A stretch of 64,000 bases of DNA from Treponema sp. (lineage in GTDB: Bacteria; Spirochaetota; Spirochaetia; Treponematales; Treponemataceae). The notes under the pieces are model-generated. The model saw nothing but the letters and a program-made list of their open reading frames with translations, was not told the DNA's origin and searched no databases. Where the stretch lies: NCBI GenBank assembly GCA_024687165.1, contig JAILEY010000038.1:1-64000 (forward strand), in the 5' to 3' direction. Made by a program: the position numbers and the translations under genes. Positions within the stretch are counted from its first letter, which is position 1. Each line of letters opens with the position of its first letter. Below are positions 47,863 to 57,420 of the stretch, piece after piece.

Positions 47863-48687
47863 TTATTCATCGTAATTGGCAGGCCATTTGTTCTGCTTTA
47901 TACCAGCCAGTTTTATCATTTGTGCATGTGCTTCATTTCGCATTTTTTCACAGGCATCTTTTCTGCTTAAAGTTTCATCAGGAAAAATTAAATCGCCGAC
48001 TGTAAGGGTTATAAGCGGATGATTTTTTGCAAACAGTCTGAATATTCCGGTCGGTTTTCTGTAGGAAAAAGCCATCGGTATCATAGGAACATTCCACCGG
48101 TGTGCGAAAGTAAAGGCTCCTTTTTTGAAAGGTCTTATAGGCTGATAAAAGTCCCATCTGGAACCTTCCGGGAAAATATGAATCCACTGTTTTTTTTCAT
48201 GTAGTTTGTCAAATGCTTCGTTGAATTTTCTTCCGCCGCCTAAATTTTGAGCCAGAGGAATTCCTCCAATCCCGCGGATTAATTTTGCATCTTTTCCTTC
48301 AAGATGCTCTGTTCTTACAGGAACCCACATGCGTCTGTAACGGCATGCATAAAGAATTGCAAGAAAGTCCCAGCGGTAAACATGATTTGAAATCGTTATT
48401 GCACCGTTTTTAAGATATTTTTTTGCTTTGCGGATATTGCTTCTGTTTTTTATTTTAAGGCCGAATAAAAGTCTGTTTGCAGGAAATGCAAAAAAGTAGG
48501 ATGCCAGGTAGATTCTCAATCTGAGGAATCGGCCTTTAAATGAATTGTCTATAAAAGGGTAGTGTTCATCAACATTTACTTCCCTGATTTTTTCTGCTTT
48601 AACAATAAAGTCAAAAGGATTTTCGGGATAAGTGATGTTTGTTTCCGGTATATATACGTCGTCTTCTACGATATGTTCTTTAATCAT
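47863..48687 (-). CDS. 1-acyl-sn-glycerol-3-phosphate acyltransferase family (PlsC-like)
   Basis: ITISNHVYRWDFLAILYA (variant of NHxxxxD) and HIFPEGSRWDFYQPIRPFKKGAFTFA. Confidence 0.83.
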   Translation of the reverse strand: MIKEHIVEDDVYIPETNITYPENPFDFIVKAEKIREVNVDEHYPFIDNSFKGRFLRLRIYLASYFFAFPANRLLFGLKIKNRSNIRKAKKYLKNGAITISNHVYRWDFLAILYACRYRRMWVPVRTEHLEGKDAKLIRGIGGIPLAQNLGGGRKFNEAFDKLHEKKQWIHIFPEGSRWDFYQPIRPFKKGAFTFAHRWNVPMIPMAFSYRKPTGIFRLFAKNHPLITLTVGDLIFPDETLSRKDACEKMRNEAHAQMIKLAGIKQNKWPANYDE

Positions 48688-48768
48688 TATGAAAGCATTT
48701 TAATGAAATTTAAGATTTATTTCTATACGACTGAAAGTTTTTGTAAATGCTTTAAAATCTTATTTTGA

Positions 48769-48830
48769 ATTTAAAATTAAAAAAGCCCTTACTTTAAGAA
48801 GTAAGGGCTTGCTTATGTGGGGAGTGAAGG
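48769..48830. repeat. 62-bp direct repeat, distal copy (terminator plus tRNA-Tyr 3' end)
   Basis: 60/62 identical by eye to 48935-48996. Confidence 0.85.
48783..48810 (-). terminator. Terminator of the tRNA transcript (perfect-stem copy)
   Basis: AAGCCCTTACTT TAAG AAGTAAGGGCTT perfect hairpin, T tract on the minus strand. Confidence 0.8.
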
Positions 48831-48934
48831 TGAGGAAAACAAAGTTTTCCGAAGCGGAGGGAGCGCTCGCGGCGCGAGGAGGAGCGACCGAAGCTGAGAA
48901 CCGTAGGTTCGGATCCTTCTAAAAAAATGTAGGT
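48831..48934. repeat. GC-rich palindromic element between the direct repeats, containing an inverted tRNA-Tyr T-arm fragment
   Basis: GGAAAAC AAA GTTTTCC; GAGCGCTC; CTCGC GGC GCGAG; GAACC GTA GGTTC; CGTAGGTTCGGATCCTTC is one mismatch from the tRNA-Tyr T-arm sense sequence. Confidence 0.65.
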
Positions 48935-48996
48935 ATTTAAAATTAAAAAAACCCTTACTTTAAGAAGTAAAGGCTTGCTTATGTGGGGAGTGAAGG
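48935..48996. repeat. 62-bp direct repeat, proximal copy, overlapping the intact tRNA-Tyr 3' end
   Basis: 60/62 identical by eye to 48769-48830; both differences weaken the terminator stem. Confidence 0.85.
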
Positions 48997-49064
48997 ATTC
49001 GAACCTACGAAGGAAAACCAACAGATTTACAGTCTGCCCCCTTTGACCACTCGGGAAACTCCCC
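48984..49064 (-). tRNA. tRNA-Tyr (GTA)
   Basis: GGGGAGT...ACTCCCC acceptor stem, anticodon loop CTGTAAA, long variable arm, T-arm GGTTCGAATCC; CCA not encoded. Confidence 0.92.
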
Positions 49065-49097
49065 AATTCTTTCCAAGGAGAACCCCTTTTCAAGAAG

Positions 49098-49170
49098 AGC
49101 TGCTTGTAGGACTTGGACCCACGACCCCGAGATTACAAATCACGTGCTCTACCAACTGAGCTAAAGCAGC
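49098..49170 (-). tRNA. tRNA-Thr (TGT)
   Basis: GCTGCTT...AAGCAGC acceptor stem, D-arm AGCTCAGTTGGTAGAGC, anticodon loop TTTGTAA; CCA not encoded. Confidence 0.9.
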
Positions 49171-49355
49171 TTGTTTCAAGTTCAACTTTCATCGTTCCTG
49201 ATGTTTAGTATATTATCGGAATCAGTATTTTATGTCAAGCGGTTTTCTGTTTTTTTAACAAAAATTTTGAAAATAATTATAAGTTAAAAGTTTGTCGAAT
49301 ACATTTTCCTGTGGTATAATATTCCACATATATTTTAAGTACAGAAGGTAAAAAA

Positions 49356-50558
49356 ATGGCAATCGCAAAGCATATTAAGGAAACAATTACAAGTCCAAGT
49401 GCCGGTGTAATCCGCAAGATGTTTGAAGAAGGCATCAAACTTAAGTCAATCCACGGTGAAGATAATGTTTTTGATTTTTCAATCGGTAATCCTGATTTGA
49501 TTCCGCCAAAAGAAGTTCAGAAAAAAATAAAGGAGCTTGCATTAAGAGCAGGTGAGCCTAATTTCAGCGGTTATATGCCGAATGCCGGTTTTGATTTTTG
49601 CCGTAAAGCAATGGCAGAAAAAACAAGTAAAGAACAGGGTGTAAAAGTTTCAGGCGACTGTGTTGTAATGAGTGTAGGAGCAGCTGGTGCAATCAACAGC
49701 CTTTTTAAGGCAATTTTGAATGAAGGCGATAATATCGTTGTTCCGTCTCCATTTTTTACAGAATACAGAAACTACGCAAAAAATTTTAATGCTCAGTTAA
49801 TTGAAGTTCCAACAAAAGCTGATTTTTCACTCGATGTAGAAGCAATTTCAGCAGCATTAAATGAAAAAACAGCAGCAGTTCTTATCAACTCTCCGAATAA
49901 TCCTACAGGACGAATTTATTCAAAAGATGAAATTAAAGCATTGGCAGAAGCGCTTGAAAATCATGCTAAAAAATGCGGAAGAAAGCCATATCTGATTTGT
50001 GATGAACCTTACCGCGCAATTGCATACGATGGAAAAGAAGTTGCTGCAACATTCCCGATTTATGACAGTTCTGTAGTCGTAACTTCATTTGCAAAAAATT
50101 TAAGTCTTCCTGGAGAACGCATCGGTTATATCTGTGTAAATCCTGCATGTCCGGATAAAGATGAACTTATTTCTGCATGTATTTTTACAAACCGCGTAAT
50201 CGGCTATGTAAATGCACCTGCTTTCTTCCAGCGTGTTGTTGCAGAAACCTGGGATGCCCCTGTTGATTATTCACTTTATCTTGAACGCAGAAACCTTCTT
50301 ATGGATATTCTTGATGAAGCGGGAATTGAACATGTAATCCCTGAAGGTGCTTTCTATATGTGGTGTAAGGCACCTGCATGCTTTAACGGAGACGACATGG
50401 CTTTTGTTGATTACCTGAAAAAATACTTTATCCTTGGTGCACCAGGCAGCGGTTTTGGTGGAAAAGGCTGGATCCGTCTTGCATATTGTGTAAGCAAAAA
50501 AAGCATCGAAAATTCACGAAAAGCATTCATTCAGGCAATGAAGGATTTGAATAAGTAG
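49356..50558 (+). CDS. Pyridoxal phosphate-dependent aminotransferase (class I/II)
   Basis: VLINSPNNPTGRIYSKDEI, ICDEPYRAI, SFAKNLSLPGERIGYI. Confidence 0.9.
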   Translation: MAIAKHIKETITSPSAGVIRKMFEEGIKLKSIHGEDNVFDFSIGNPDLIPPKEVQKKIKELALRAGEPNFSGYMPNAGFDFCRKAMAEKTSKEQGVKVSGDCVVMSVGAAGAINSLFKAILNEGDNIVVPSPFFTEYRNYAKNFNAQLIEVPTKADFSLDVEAISAALNEKTAAVLINSPNNPTGRIYSKDEIKALAEALENHAKKCGRKPYLICDEPYRAIAYDGKEVAATFPIYDSSVVVTSFAKNLSLPGERIGYICVNPACPDKDELISACIFTNRVIGYVNAPAFFQRVVAETWDAPVDYSLYLERRNLLMDILDEAGIEHVIPEGAFYMWCKAPACFNGDDMAFVDYLKKYFILGAPGSGFGGKGWIRLAYCVSKKSIENSRKAFIQAMKDLNK

Positions 50559-50640
50559 GATGATAAGTAAGATTCCCGCTGGAAATTGATTTCTGGATAT
50601 TATTTTTGAGCCTTGACATTTGATTTAATAGGAGGTAATT

Positions 50641-52116
50641 ATGAAAATTTTGATGGTCAGTTCTGAAGTAGTTCCTTTTGCAAAAACAGGTGGCCTTGCC
50701 GATATGGTAAGCGCACTTTCAATTCAGCTTGTGAAAATGGGACACGATGTAAAAATTGTTCTTCCGCGATATTATAAAATTGATAAAAACAAGCTCAAGC
50801 ATCTTGAAGGACCTATGGCAATTGCTGCAGGAAATCAGGAAACATGGTCTGCAGTTTATGAAACAAGCATGCCTGGCTGTGATAATCTTCCTGTTTATTT
50901 TATAGATCATGAACAGTGTTACGGTCGTGACGGAATTTATGGCGTTGCGGGTGAAACTGATTTTCATGATAATCCATACAGATTTGCTGTTCTTGCTCAC
51001 GGTGCATTCCAGCTTTGTCGAAAACTTGGCTGGTATCCTGATATCGTTCATTGTCATGACTGGTCTTCATGTCTTGTACCGGTACTCTTAAAGCATGTAT
51101 GCCGTTACTGCGGATTTGAAAATACAGCCAGCGTCCTTACAATCCATAATCAGGGCTATCAGGGACAGTATTCAAAAGATTCTTACCCGGCACTCGGAAT
51201 TGACTGGGGACTTTACTATGGTGCAGGTTTTGAGCATAACGGCGGAATCAATTTCCTTCAGGCCGGTGTTTCAAGTGCAGATATGATTACAACAGTTTCT
51301 CCGACTTATGCAAAAGAAATTCAGACTGCAGAAGGCGGATTTGGAATGGATGGACTTTTGCGTGTTAGAAGTGAAGTTATCCGCGGAATCCTTAATGGTG
51401 CAGATTTAAGACAGTGGAATCCGGAAGTTGACAAAAAGATTCCGTATCAGTATTCAGCAAAAGACATGAGTGGAAAAGCAAAGTGTAAAGCTGAACTTCA
51501 AAAACGCATGGGACTTGAAGTTAATCCTGATATTCCTGTAATTGGAATTGTTACCCGTCTTGTTGATCAGAAGGGAATTGCAGAAATTTTTGCACCGACA
51601 TACGGCTCGATTTTCAACATCTGCCGCGACATGAAAGTTCAGTTTGCAATCCTTGGAAGTGGAGAGTCATGGTGTGAACATGAAATCAATGTGCTTCAGT
51701 CAAAGCTTCCTAATCTTAGGGCATATATCGGTTATGACGATGCATTGAGCCATCTTATTGAAGCAGGTTCTGACTTCTTCCTGATGCCTTCAAAATATGA
51801 ACCGTGCGGACTTAATCAGATTTATTCAATGCTGTATGGAACACTTCCGATTGTAAGAAAAACAGGCGGACTTGCAGATACTGTTGATAATTATAATCAG
51901 AAAAACGGGGATGGAACAGGATTTGTCTTTGAACAGCTTACACCACGCTCAATTTACGATACAGTCGGCTGGGCTGTGTGGGCTTATTACAACAAAAAAG
52001 ATCACATCAAAAAAATGCAGCAGACCGGCATGAAAAAAACATTCGGCTGGGATGAAGCAGCAGAAAAATACCTTGACGTTTACAAAGAAGCTCTCTTCCG
52101 TGGCTGCGGCCGCTAA
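50641..52116 (+). CDS. glgA: Glycogen synthase
   Basis: MKILMVSSEVVPFAKTGGLADMVSALS, HCHDWSSCLVPVLL, PSKYEPCGLNQIYSMLYGTLPIVRKTGGLADTV. Confidence 0.93.
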   Translation: MKILMVSSEVVPFAKTGGLADMVSALSIQLVKMGHDVKIVLPRYYKIDKNKLKHLEGPMAIAAGNQETWSAVYETSMPGCDNLPVYFIDHEQCYGRDGIYGVAGETDFHDNPYRFAVLAHGAFQLCRKLGWYPDIVHCHDWSSCLVPVLLKHVCRYCGFENTASVLTIHNQGYQGQYSKDSYPALGIDWGLYYGAGFEHNGGINFLQAGVSSADMITTVSPTYAKEIQTAEGGFGMDGLLRVRSEVIRGILNGADLRQWNPEVDKKIPYQYSAKDMSGKAKCKAELQKRMGLEVNPDIPVIGIVTRLVDQKGIAEIFAPTYGSIFNICRDMKVQFAILGSGESWCEHEINVLQSKLPNLRAYIGYDDALSHLIEAGSDFFLMPSKYEPCGLNQIYSMLYGTLPIVRKTGGLADTVDNYNQKNGDGTGFVFEQLTPRSIYDTVGWAVWAYYNKKDHIKKMQQTGMKKTFGWDEAAEKYLDVYKEALFRGCGR

Positions 52117-52125
52117 AACTTCTTA

Positions 52126-52215
52126 TTATCCACTCACACAATTACGCTCGATCCATTGACTGTGGATAGTCCATTCCATTGACAGTGGATAGCCCGTAAT
52201 TGAGGGTGTGGATAA
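52126..52215. repeat. Imperfect 90-bp palindrome with DnaA-box-like 9-mers
   Basis: Arms 52126-52146 and 52195-52215 pair at 18/21 positions; the interior holds ATCCATTGACTGTGGATAG and TTCCATTGACAGTGGATAG. Boxes: TTATCCACT (52126+), CTATCCACA (52161-), CTATCCACT (52184-), TTATCCACA (52207-). Confidence 0.65.
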
Positions 52216-52230
52216 GACGTTTTGTTTATA

Positions 52231-52743
52231 ATGTGTAAAGAAAAACTTGAAAATGGTGACCTTCTTTTTATGAGCGATAGTTCGGAATTTTCTAAGGCTA
52301 TCATTGAGACTACAAATAAATACAGTCATGTTGGAATATATTTTGATGGTATGATTTATCATGCAACAAGAAAACATGGTGTGATAAAACAGACGCTGGA
52401 AGATTTTTTGAATGAGGGGAACTGGAATATTGATATTTACAGATACCCGGAAATTGATTGTGAGACTGTTTATAAGCGTGCTGAGAAATATTTAGGTTGT
52501 GAATATAACCACAGCTTCTATCCTGATAACGGGAAGTTTTATTGTTCACAATTTATTGCGGAAATTCTTCCTGTTTTTGATTCTGTTCCAATGAAATTTA
52601 ATGATGATGAAAAGGAAGTTTCTGATTACTGGAAAAAATATTATAAAGAACTTAATCTGGATGTTCCGATTGGCGTGATGGGAACAAATCCTAGTCAGCT
52701 TTCTGAATGTAAGAAAATTATGTTTATTGGGAAATATAAATGA
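52231..52743 (+). CDS. YiiX/YebB-like NlpC/P60-type cysteine hydrolase
   Basis: LENGDLLFMSDSSEFSKAIIETTNKYSHVGIYFDGMIYHAT...KYLGCEYNHSFYPDNGKFYCSQFIAEIL; start placed at the ATG after the track's TTG start. Confidence 0.72.
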   Translation: MCKEKLENGDLLFMSDSSEFSKAIIETTNKYSHVGIYFDGMIYHATRKHGVIKQTLEDFLNEGNWNIDIYRYPEIDCETVYKRAEKYLGCEYNHSFYPDNGKFYCSQFIAEILPVFDSVPMKFNDDEKEVSDYWKKYYKELNLDVPIGVMGTNPSQLSECKKIMFIGKYK

Positions 52744-52772
52744 AATTATTAAAAATTAAGGATTGAATAAAT

Positions 52773-54895
52773 ATGGATTACAAGAAGTTACGAGAAGAAC
52801 CGTTAAAAAGTGCGGTTCAGCAAGATTATTTTAAATCATACAAATATACACAACTTGGAAATATCGATTTTGTAATTGCAAAGCATAATACTGATAAAGG
52901 AATGCTTTCACTTTTCTAGGAAGAAGGAATCGATGGAAGTATAAAATCTATTCTTTGGGCAGAAGCAAAACAAGGTACAAATCACGATATCTATGAAAGT
53001 TTTGTTCAACTCATCCTTACAATAGGAAAAGAAAAACTTTTGAAAAATACCTACCGCCCAAGTATATAGGTGCTTTTGATGCAGAAAAATTTGCATTTAT
53101 CGAATATCACAGCATACAGGAAGTATTTTACCAGAACGATTTTAACTGGAATGTAACACCATCTAATCATGAAACAAAAGAATTTAAGCAATTACATGAA
53201 CTTTGCGAGAATATTTTAGAAGATAATTCGATTCTTTTTAAATATGAAACACAGGGCGCAGAACTAAAAGAATTCATTAAGCTGAATTTTAAAACTGACA
53301 AAGACATTTCTGAAAAAATCAGTGTTACAAAAAATAATTTTACATTTGTTTTTCAGCGTTGGTCAGAAGTAGTAAAGCCTACAATTAGCGTAGATTTGGA
53401 AAAAGCAAATAAGGCTGGTATTATTAGTGCAGATTTCTTTTTGGCAGATTTACTTTCCAGTGAAAATGAATCACTTAAAGATTCGCTATATGTTGCCCTT
53501 AAAAAAACAAAGTACGAACTTGCAAAAAAAGTTGATGAACTTGGTTTTGAGACAGCAAGTTATGTCGGTTTTACCGACAAACAAAAAGCCTATAAAGAAT
53601 TCTGGTCAATTTATAGCCGTCCCCCAAAAGAAGAGTATTGGGATTATATTATTGGTCGTCGTGATTTACTTGTTTCGCAGGATATTCGAGAAAGTAAAGG
53701 TAGTTTCTTTACACCACAAATTTGGGTTGAAAAAAGTCAGCAGTATCTGGCTGATGTTTTAGGAGAAACATGGCAGGATGAATATTACATTTGGGATTGC
53801 TGCGCCGGAACTGGAAACCTTTTGAACGGGCTTACGAATTATCGAAATGTTTGGGCAAGTACTCTCGACAAGCAGGATGTCGATGTAATGAAAGACCGCA
53901 TTTCTAACGGCTGGAGCATGTTTGAAAATCATATCTTTCAGTTTGATTTTTTAAATGATGAATTTTCAAAATGTCCTCAAGAGTTGCAGGATATTCTGAA
54001 TGATGAAGAGAAGCGGAAAAAGCTCGTAATTTATATAAATCCACCGTATGCGGAAGCTGCAACTACAAAAACGATTTCAGGTACGGGCGAAAACAAAACG
54101 AATGTTGCAGTTAGGCAAAAAACTTATGAAAAATATCTTGATAGTATTGGAATTGCAGGAAGAGAACTTTTTGCCCAATTCTTCATTCGAATTTACTGCG
54201 AGATAAGCGGTTGTATTCTTGCGGAATTTTCAAAATTGAAAATGCTCCAAGCTCCGAATTTTGATGGATTCAGAAATGTATTCCGTGCAAAACTTGAAAA
54301 ACTGTTCGTTGTACCTGCAAAGACATTTGATAATGTAAAGGGGAATTTCCCGATAGGTTTCTTTATTTGGAACAAGGTTCCTTATTCTGTTAATAGCAAC
54401 GAAACTAGTTCGTGTGGCAATATTTTTTCTGTTGATGCTGATGCATATGATGAAACTGGCATTTTCTTACAAAAAATGACATTTACGACCATTTCTGATT
54501 TCAAATCTATAAACGACTGGATTATCACAACTAGAAACAGAGCTGGAGAGCAACCTATTGGTTACATGTCGGCTAAAGGTGCTGATTTTCAAAATAATGG
54601 ATTTAACTACATCGTAAATGATAAATCTCAACTTCCACATCCGCGTGGAACAGTTGTAACAACGAAAAATGTTTTGGAAATAGCAATTTACCTTTCAGTT
54701 CGTCAATGCATTCCGCAGTCTTGGCTTAACGATCGTGACCAGTTTTTTTTTCCAAAAGATGACTGGCAGAATGACCGTGAATTTCAAAGTGACTGCATAA
54801 TTTATACTCTTTTCCACGGACAGAACCGCATTTCTTGTGAGGAAGGTGAAAATAATTGGATCCCGTTTAGATATTGTAAATCCAACTCAATTTAA
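52773..54895 (+). pseudogene. Disrupted N6-adenine DNA methyltransferase (restriction-modification-like)
   Basis: MDYKKLREEPLKSAVQQDYFKSYKYTQLGNIDFVIA then in-frame TAG at 52917; same frame resumes EEGIDGSIKSILWAEAKQGTNHDIYE; frameshift near 53016-53050; then a long ORF with SKGSFFTPQIWVEKSQQYL, WDCCAGTGNLLNG, YINPPY; C-terminus stops abruptly at NNWIPFRYCKSNSI. Confidence 0.78.
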
Positions 54896-54991
54896 ATTGA
54901 TATAAAAAAAATAATAAAATAGTATATTTTTTTCTAATTTTTTTTTCCCATTTACCTGAATTTTAAGTTATTATGGGCTTAAAAAAGAGGT

Positions 54992-57067
54992 GTGGTTATG
55001 AATCTTAAGATAAAGCTCAATGTTGTTCTTCTTGCTATAGTTACTGTTTCTATTGGATTAATCATTTTTGCAGCATACAATATGTCAAAATCAGAACTGA
55101 CAGATTCTGTGCTCAAGTCAAATCGAAATCTGGCGGAAAAAACTGCAAGCGATATCGAAAAGATTGTTGAGAAGGAATTTTCTATGCTTGAGTCGCTGGC
55201 AAAGTTTCCTTCAATTACCGACCCGAAAATCGACATATATGATAAATGGAAGGAAGTAAGTGTTGTAATTCAGGGAAATCCACGATACAGCGGTCTTGCT
55301 TTTTACAATAATAAGGGTGTAGGCTACAATTCAAAAGGTAAGCTTGCTGATAATCACTCAAAAGATTATATGATTGGTGCTTTGTATGGGAAGCGGGGCA
55401 TGATGGATCCGCATACAAACATGTTTGGTACTTTGGTTACAAATTATGCCGTGCCTGTTTTTGCTCCTAACGGGGACAGAATCGGTGTTCTCTCTTCGGC
55501 TATAGAAGCTTCTGAAATGGCTTCTTCAATGCAGGATATTACAATCGGAAAATCTTCTCATCCGATGATTGTTAACAAGGTTTCATGTAAGGTTGTTGCT
55601 CATACAGATATCAATATTTTAAATGGTGAGAAGTCGCTTCGGGATGTTGTCAGTGAAGATTTTATGAATGCTGGAAAAGACTGGCAGAAGGGTGCAACTA
55701 AATCGATTATTTATTATGACAGCAGTAAAAAAATGAAAATGGCGGCATCTTACTGTTCTATAGAAAATACTGACTGGGCTGTTATTCTGATTGCTCCGTA
55801 TTCTGATTTTTTCGGCGGCATTTCAAATCTGTTTAGAATCATGCTTGTTATTATGGCTGTTGCTTTGATAATTGCGGCTGTGATTGTTGTGTTCGTAGTT
55901 AACAGTGTTGTAAATCCTCTGCGTAATCTGCGTGGTGCAATTCACGAAATTGCTACGGGTGAGGCTGATTTAACAAAGAGGCTTCCTGCAACATCAAAGG
56001 ATGAAATCGGCGATGTTGTTGACGGCTTCAATTCGTTTAGTGAAAAGCTGCAGATTATAATCGGTGATGTTAAACATTCTAAAGAAGCTCTTGTTGTTGC
56101 CGGCTCAGATATGTCAGAAGCAAGTGAAAATACTGCAAGTGCAATTACTCAGATTATTGCAAATATTTCAAGTATAAAGAATCAGATTGAAAATCAGGGA
56201 CATAGTGTAAATAATACTGCCGGTGCTGTTAATGAAATTGCGGGTAATATAGAATCGCTTGAGAAAATGATTGGCAGTCAGGGCGAGATTGTAACGGATG
56301 CTTCTTCTGCTGTTACTCAGATGATTGGAAATATCAGCCAGGTTAATATGTCTATGGACAAAATGTCTGATTCGTTTGAGACTTTGCGGGCAAATTCTCA
56401 GGATGGATTTAGTAAGCAGCAGTCTGTTAATGAGAAGGTTAAGGAAATTGAAACTCAGTCGCAGATGCTTCAGGATGCAAATGCTGCAATTTCATCTATT
56501 GCAGAACAGACAAATCTTCTTGCAATGAATGCGGCAATTGAAGCGGCTCATGCGGGGGAAGCAGGAAAGGGCTTTGCTGTTGTTGCAGATGAAATCCGTA
56601 AGCTTTCTGAAACTTCTAATTCTCAGTCAAAAACTATCGGTGACCAGTTGGAGAAAATTAAAGATTCAATTAATTCTGTTGTTTCTTCTTCAAATGAGGC
56701 TAGTGCAACCTTTGAAAAAGTTTCTGCTCTGCTTCTTGAAACAGAGGAACTTGTTATGCAGATTAAAGCTGCAATGAAAGAACAGAATGAAGGTTCATCT
56801 CAGGTTATTGATATGCTGAAGAAAATGAATGACAGTACTGCAGAAGTTCGTGCTGCCGGTGCAGAAATGCGTGAAGGCAACAAGATGATTTTATCAGAAA
56901 TGAAGTTGCTTCAGGATGCAAGTACAAAAATGCTTGAGAGTATGGACGAAATGAGTATCGGTGCCCGTAAAATCAGCGAAACAGGTACTGCTCTTGGTGA
57001 AATTTCATCTCAGGTTCAAAGTTCAATCAGCGAAATCGGCACTCAGGTTGATTTGTTCCGTGTTTAA
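54992..57067 (+). CDS. Methyl-accepting chemotaxis protein (Cache-type sensor, HAMP)
   Basis: N-terminal TM and Cache-like region, [29 protein letters not shown], signalling tip [40 protein letters not shown]. Confidence 0.92.
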   Translation: MVMNLKIKLNVVLLAIVTVSIGLIIFAAYNMSKSELTDSVLKSNRNLAEKTASDIEKIVEKEFSMLESLAKFPSITDPKIDIYDKWKEVSVVIQGNPRYSGLAFYNNKGVGYNSKGKLADNHSKDYMIGALYGKRGMMDPHTNMFGTLVTNYAVPVFAPNGDRIGVLSSAIEASEMASSMQDITIGKSSHPMIVNKVSCKVVAHTDINILNGEKSLRDVVSEDFMNAGKDWQKGATKSIIYYDSSKKMKMAASYCSIENTDWAVILIAPYSDFFGGISNLFRIMLVIMAVALIIAAVIVVFVVNSVVNPLRNLRGAIHEIATGEADLTKRLPATSKDEIGDVVDGFNSFSEKLQIIIGDVKHSKEALVVAGSDMSEASENTASAITQIIANISSIKNQIENQGHSVNNTAGAVNEIAGNIESLEKMIGSQGEIVTDASSAVTQMIGNISQVNMSMDKMSDSFETLRANSQDGFSKQQSVNEKVKEIETQSQMLQDANAAISSIAEQTNLLAMNAAIEAAHAGEAGKGFAVVADEIRKLSETSNSQSKTIGDQLEKIKDSINSVVSSSNEASATFEKVSALLLETEELVMQIKAAMKEQNEGSSQVIDMLKKMNDSTAEVRAAGAEMREGNKMILSEMKLLQDASTKMLESMDEMSIGARKISETGTALGEISSQVQSSISEIGTQVDLFRV

Positions 57068-57205
57068 TCAAAATGTATTATTCTGAAGAAAGGAAGTTAT
57101 AATGAAAAAATTATTTTGTTGATAAAATGTAATAAGCAGAAGAAATTGATTCTTTTGAAATCTATGTTAAAATTGTTAGTGTAATCATGTTTTTGGAGGT
57201 CTGCT

Positions 57206-57415
57206 ATGATGACTCGCGAAGAATTAATTTTAAAATTGAATTTAGCTTCTCCCGGTGATTATTCTGACTGGAATATGGTCGATTTACAGAATCAGGCTAT
57301 GTCTTTTGGCATTGACTGTTTTACTCCGCCAAACTTTAATAATAATATTAATAATAGCATTTTTCCGTCAAATAATTTTGGTATGGGGTCATCTTTTCCT
57401 GGTTTTGGAATGTAA
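57206..57415 (+). CDS. Small hypothetical protein, Asn/Phe/Gly-rich C-terminus
   Basis: 69 aa, preceded by a TTTTTGGAGGTCTGCT ribosome-binding site; MMTREELILKLNLASPGDYSDWNMVDLQNQAMSFGIDCFTPPNFNNNINNSIFPSNNFGMGSSFPGFGM. Confidence 0.6.
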   Translation: MMTREELILKLNLASPGDYSDWNMVDLQNQAMSFGIDCFTPPNFNNNINNSIFPSNNFGMGSSFPGFGM

Positions 57416-57420
57416 TTTTA

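Noticed and set aside
48794-49093. 99-aa minus-strand ORF in the track
   Set aside because: It runs through the tRNA-Tyr gene, its terminator and the repeat element; a frame-open artefact of repetitive sequence.
52126-52215. Chromosomal oriC
   Set aside because: DnaA-box-like sites are present, but there is no dnaA, dnaN or gyrB neighbourhood and no obvious AT-rich unwinding element; kept only as a DnaA-box-like cluster.
52917-52919. TAG as a programmed readthrough or recoded codon
   Set aside because: A second lesion (frameshift) and a truncated C-terminus follow, so decay or sequence error is the simpler reading.
57104-57124. Tiny ORF ATGAAAAAATTATTTTGTTGA
   Set aside because: Six codons only; no evidence of translation or homology.
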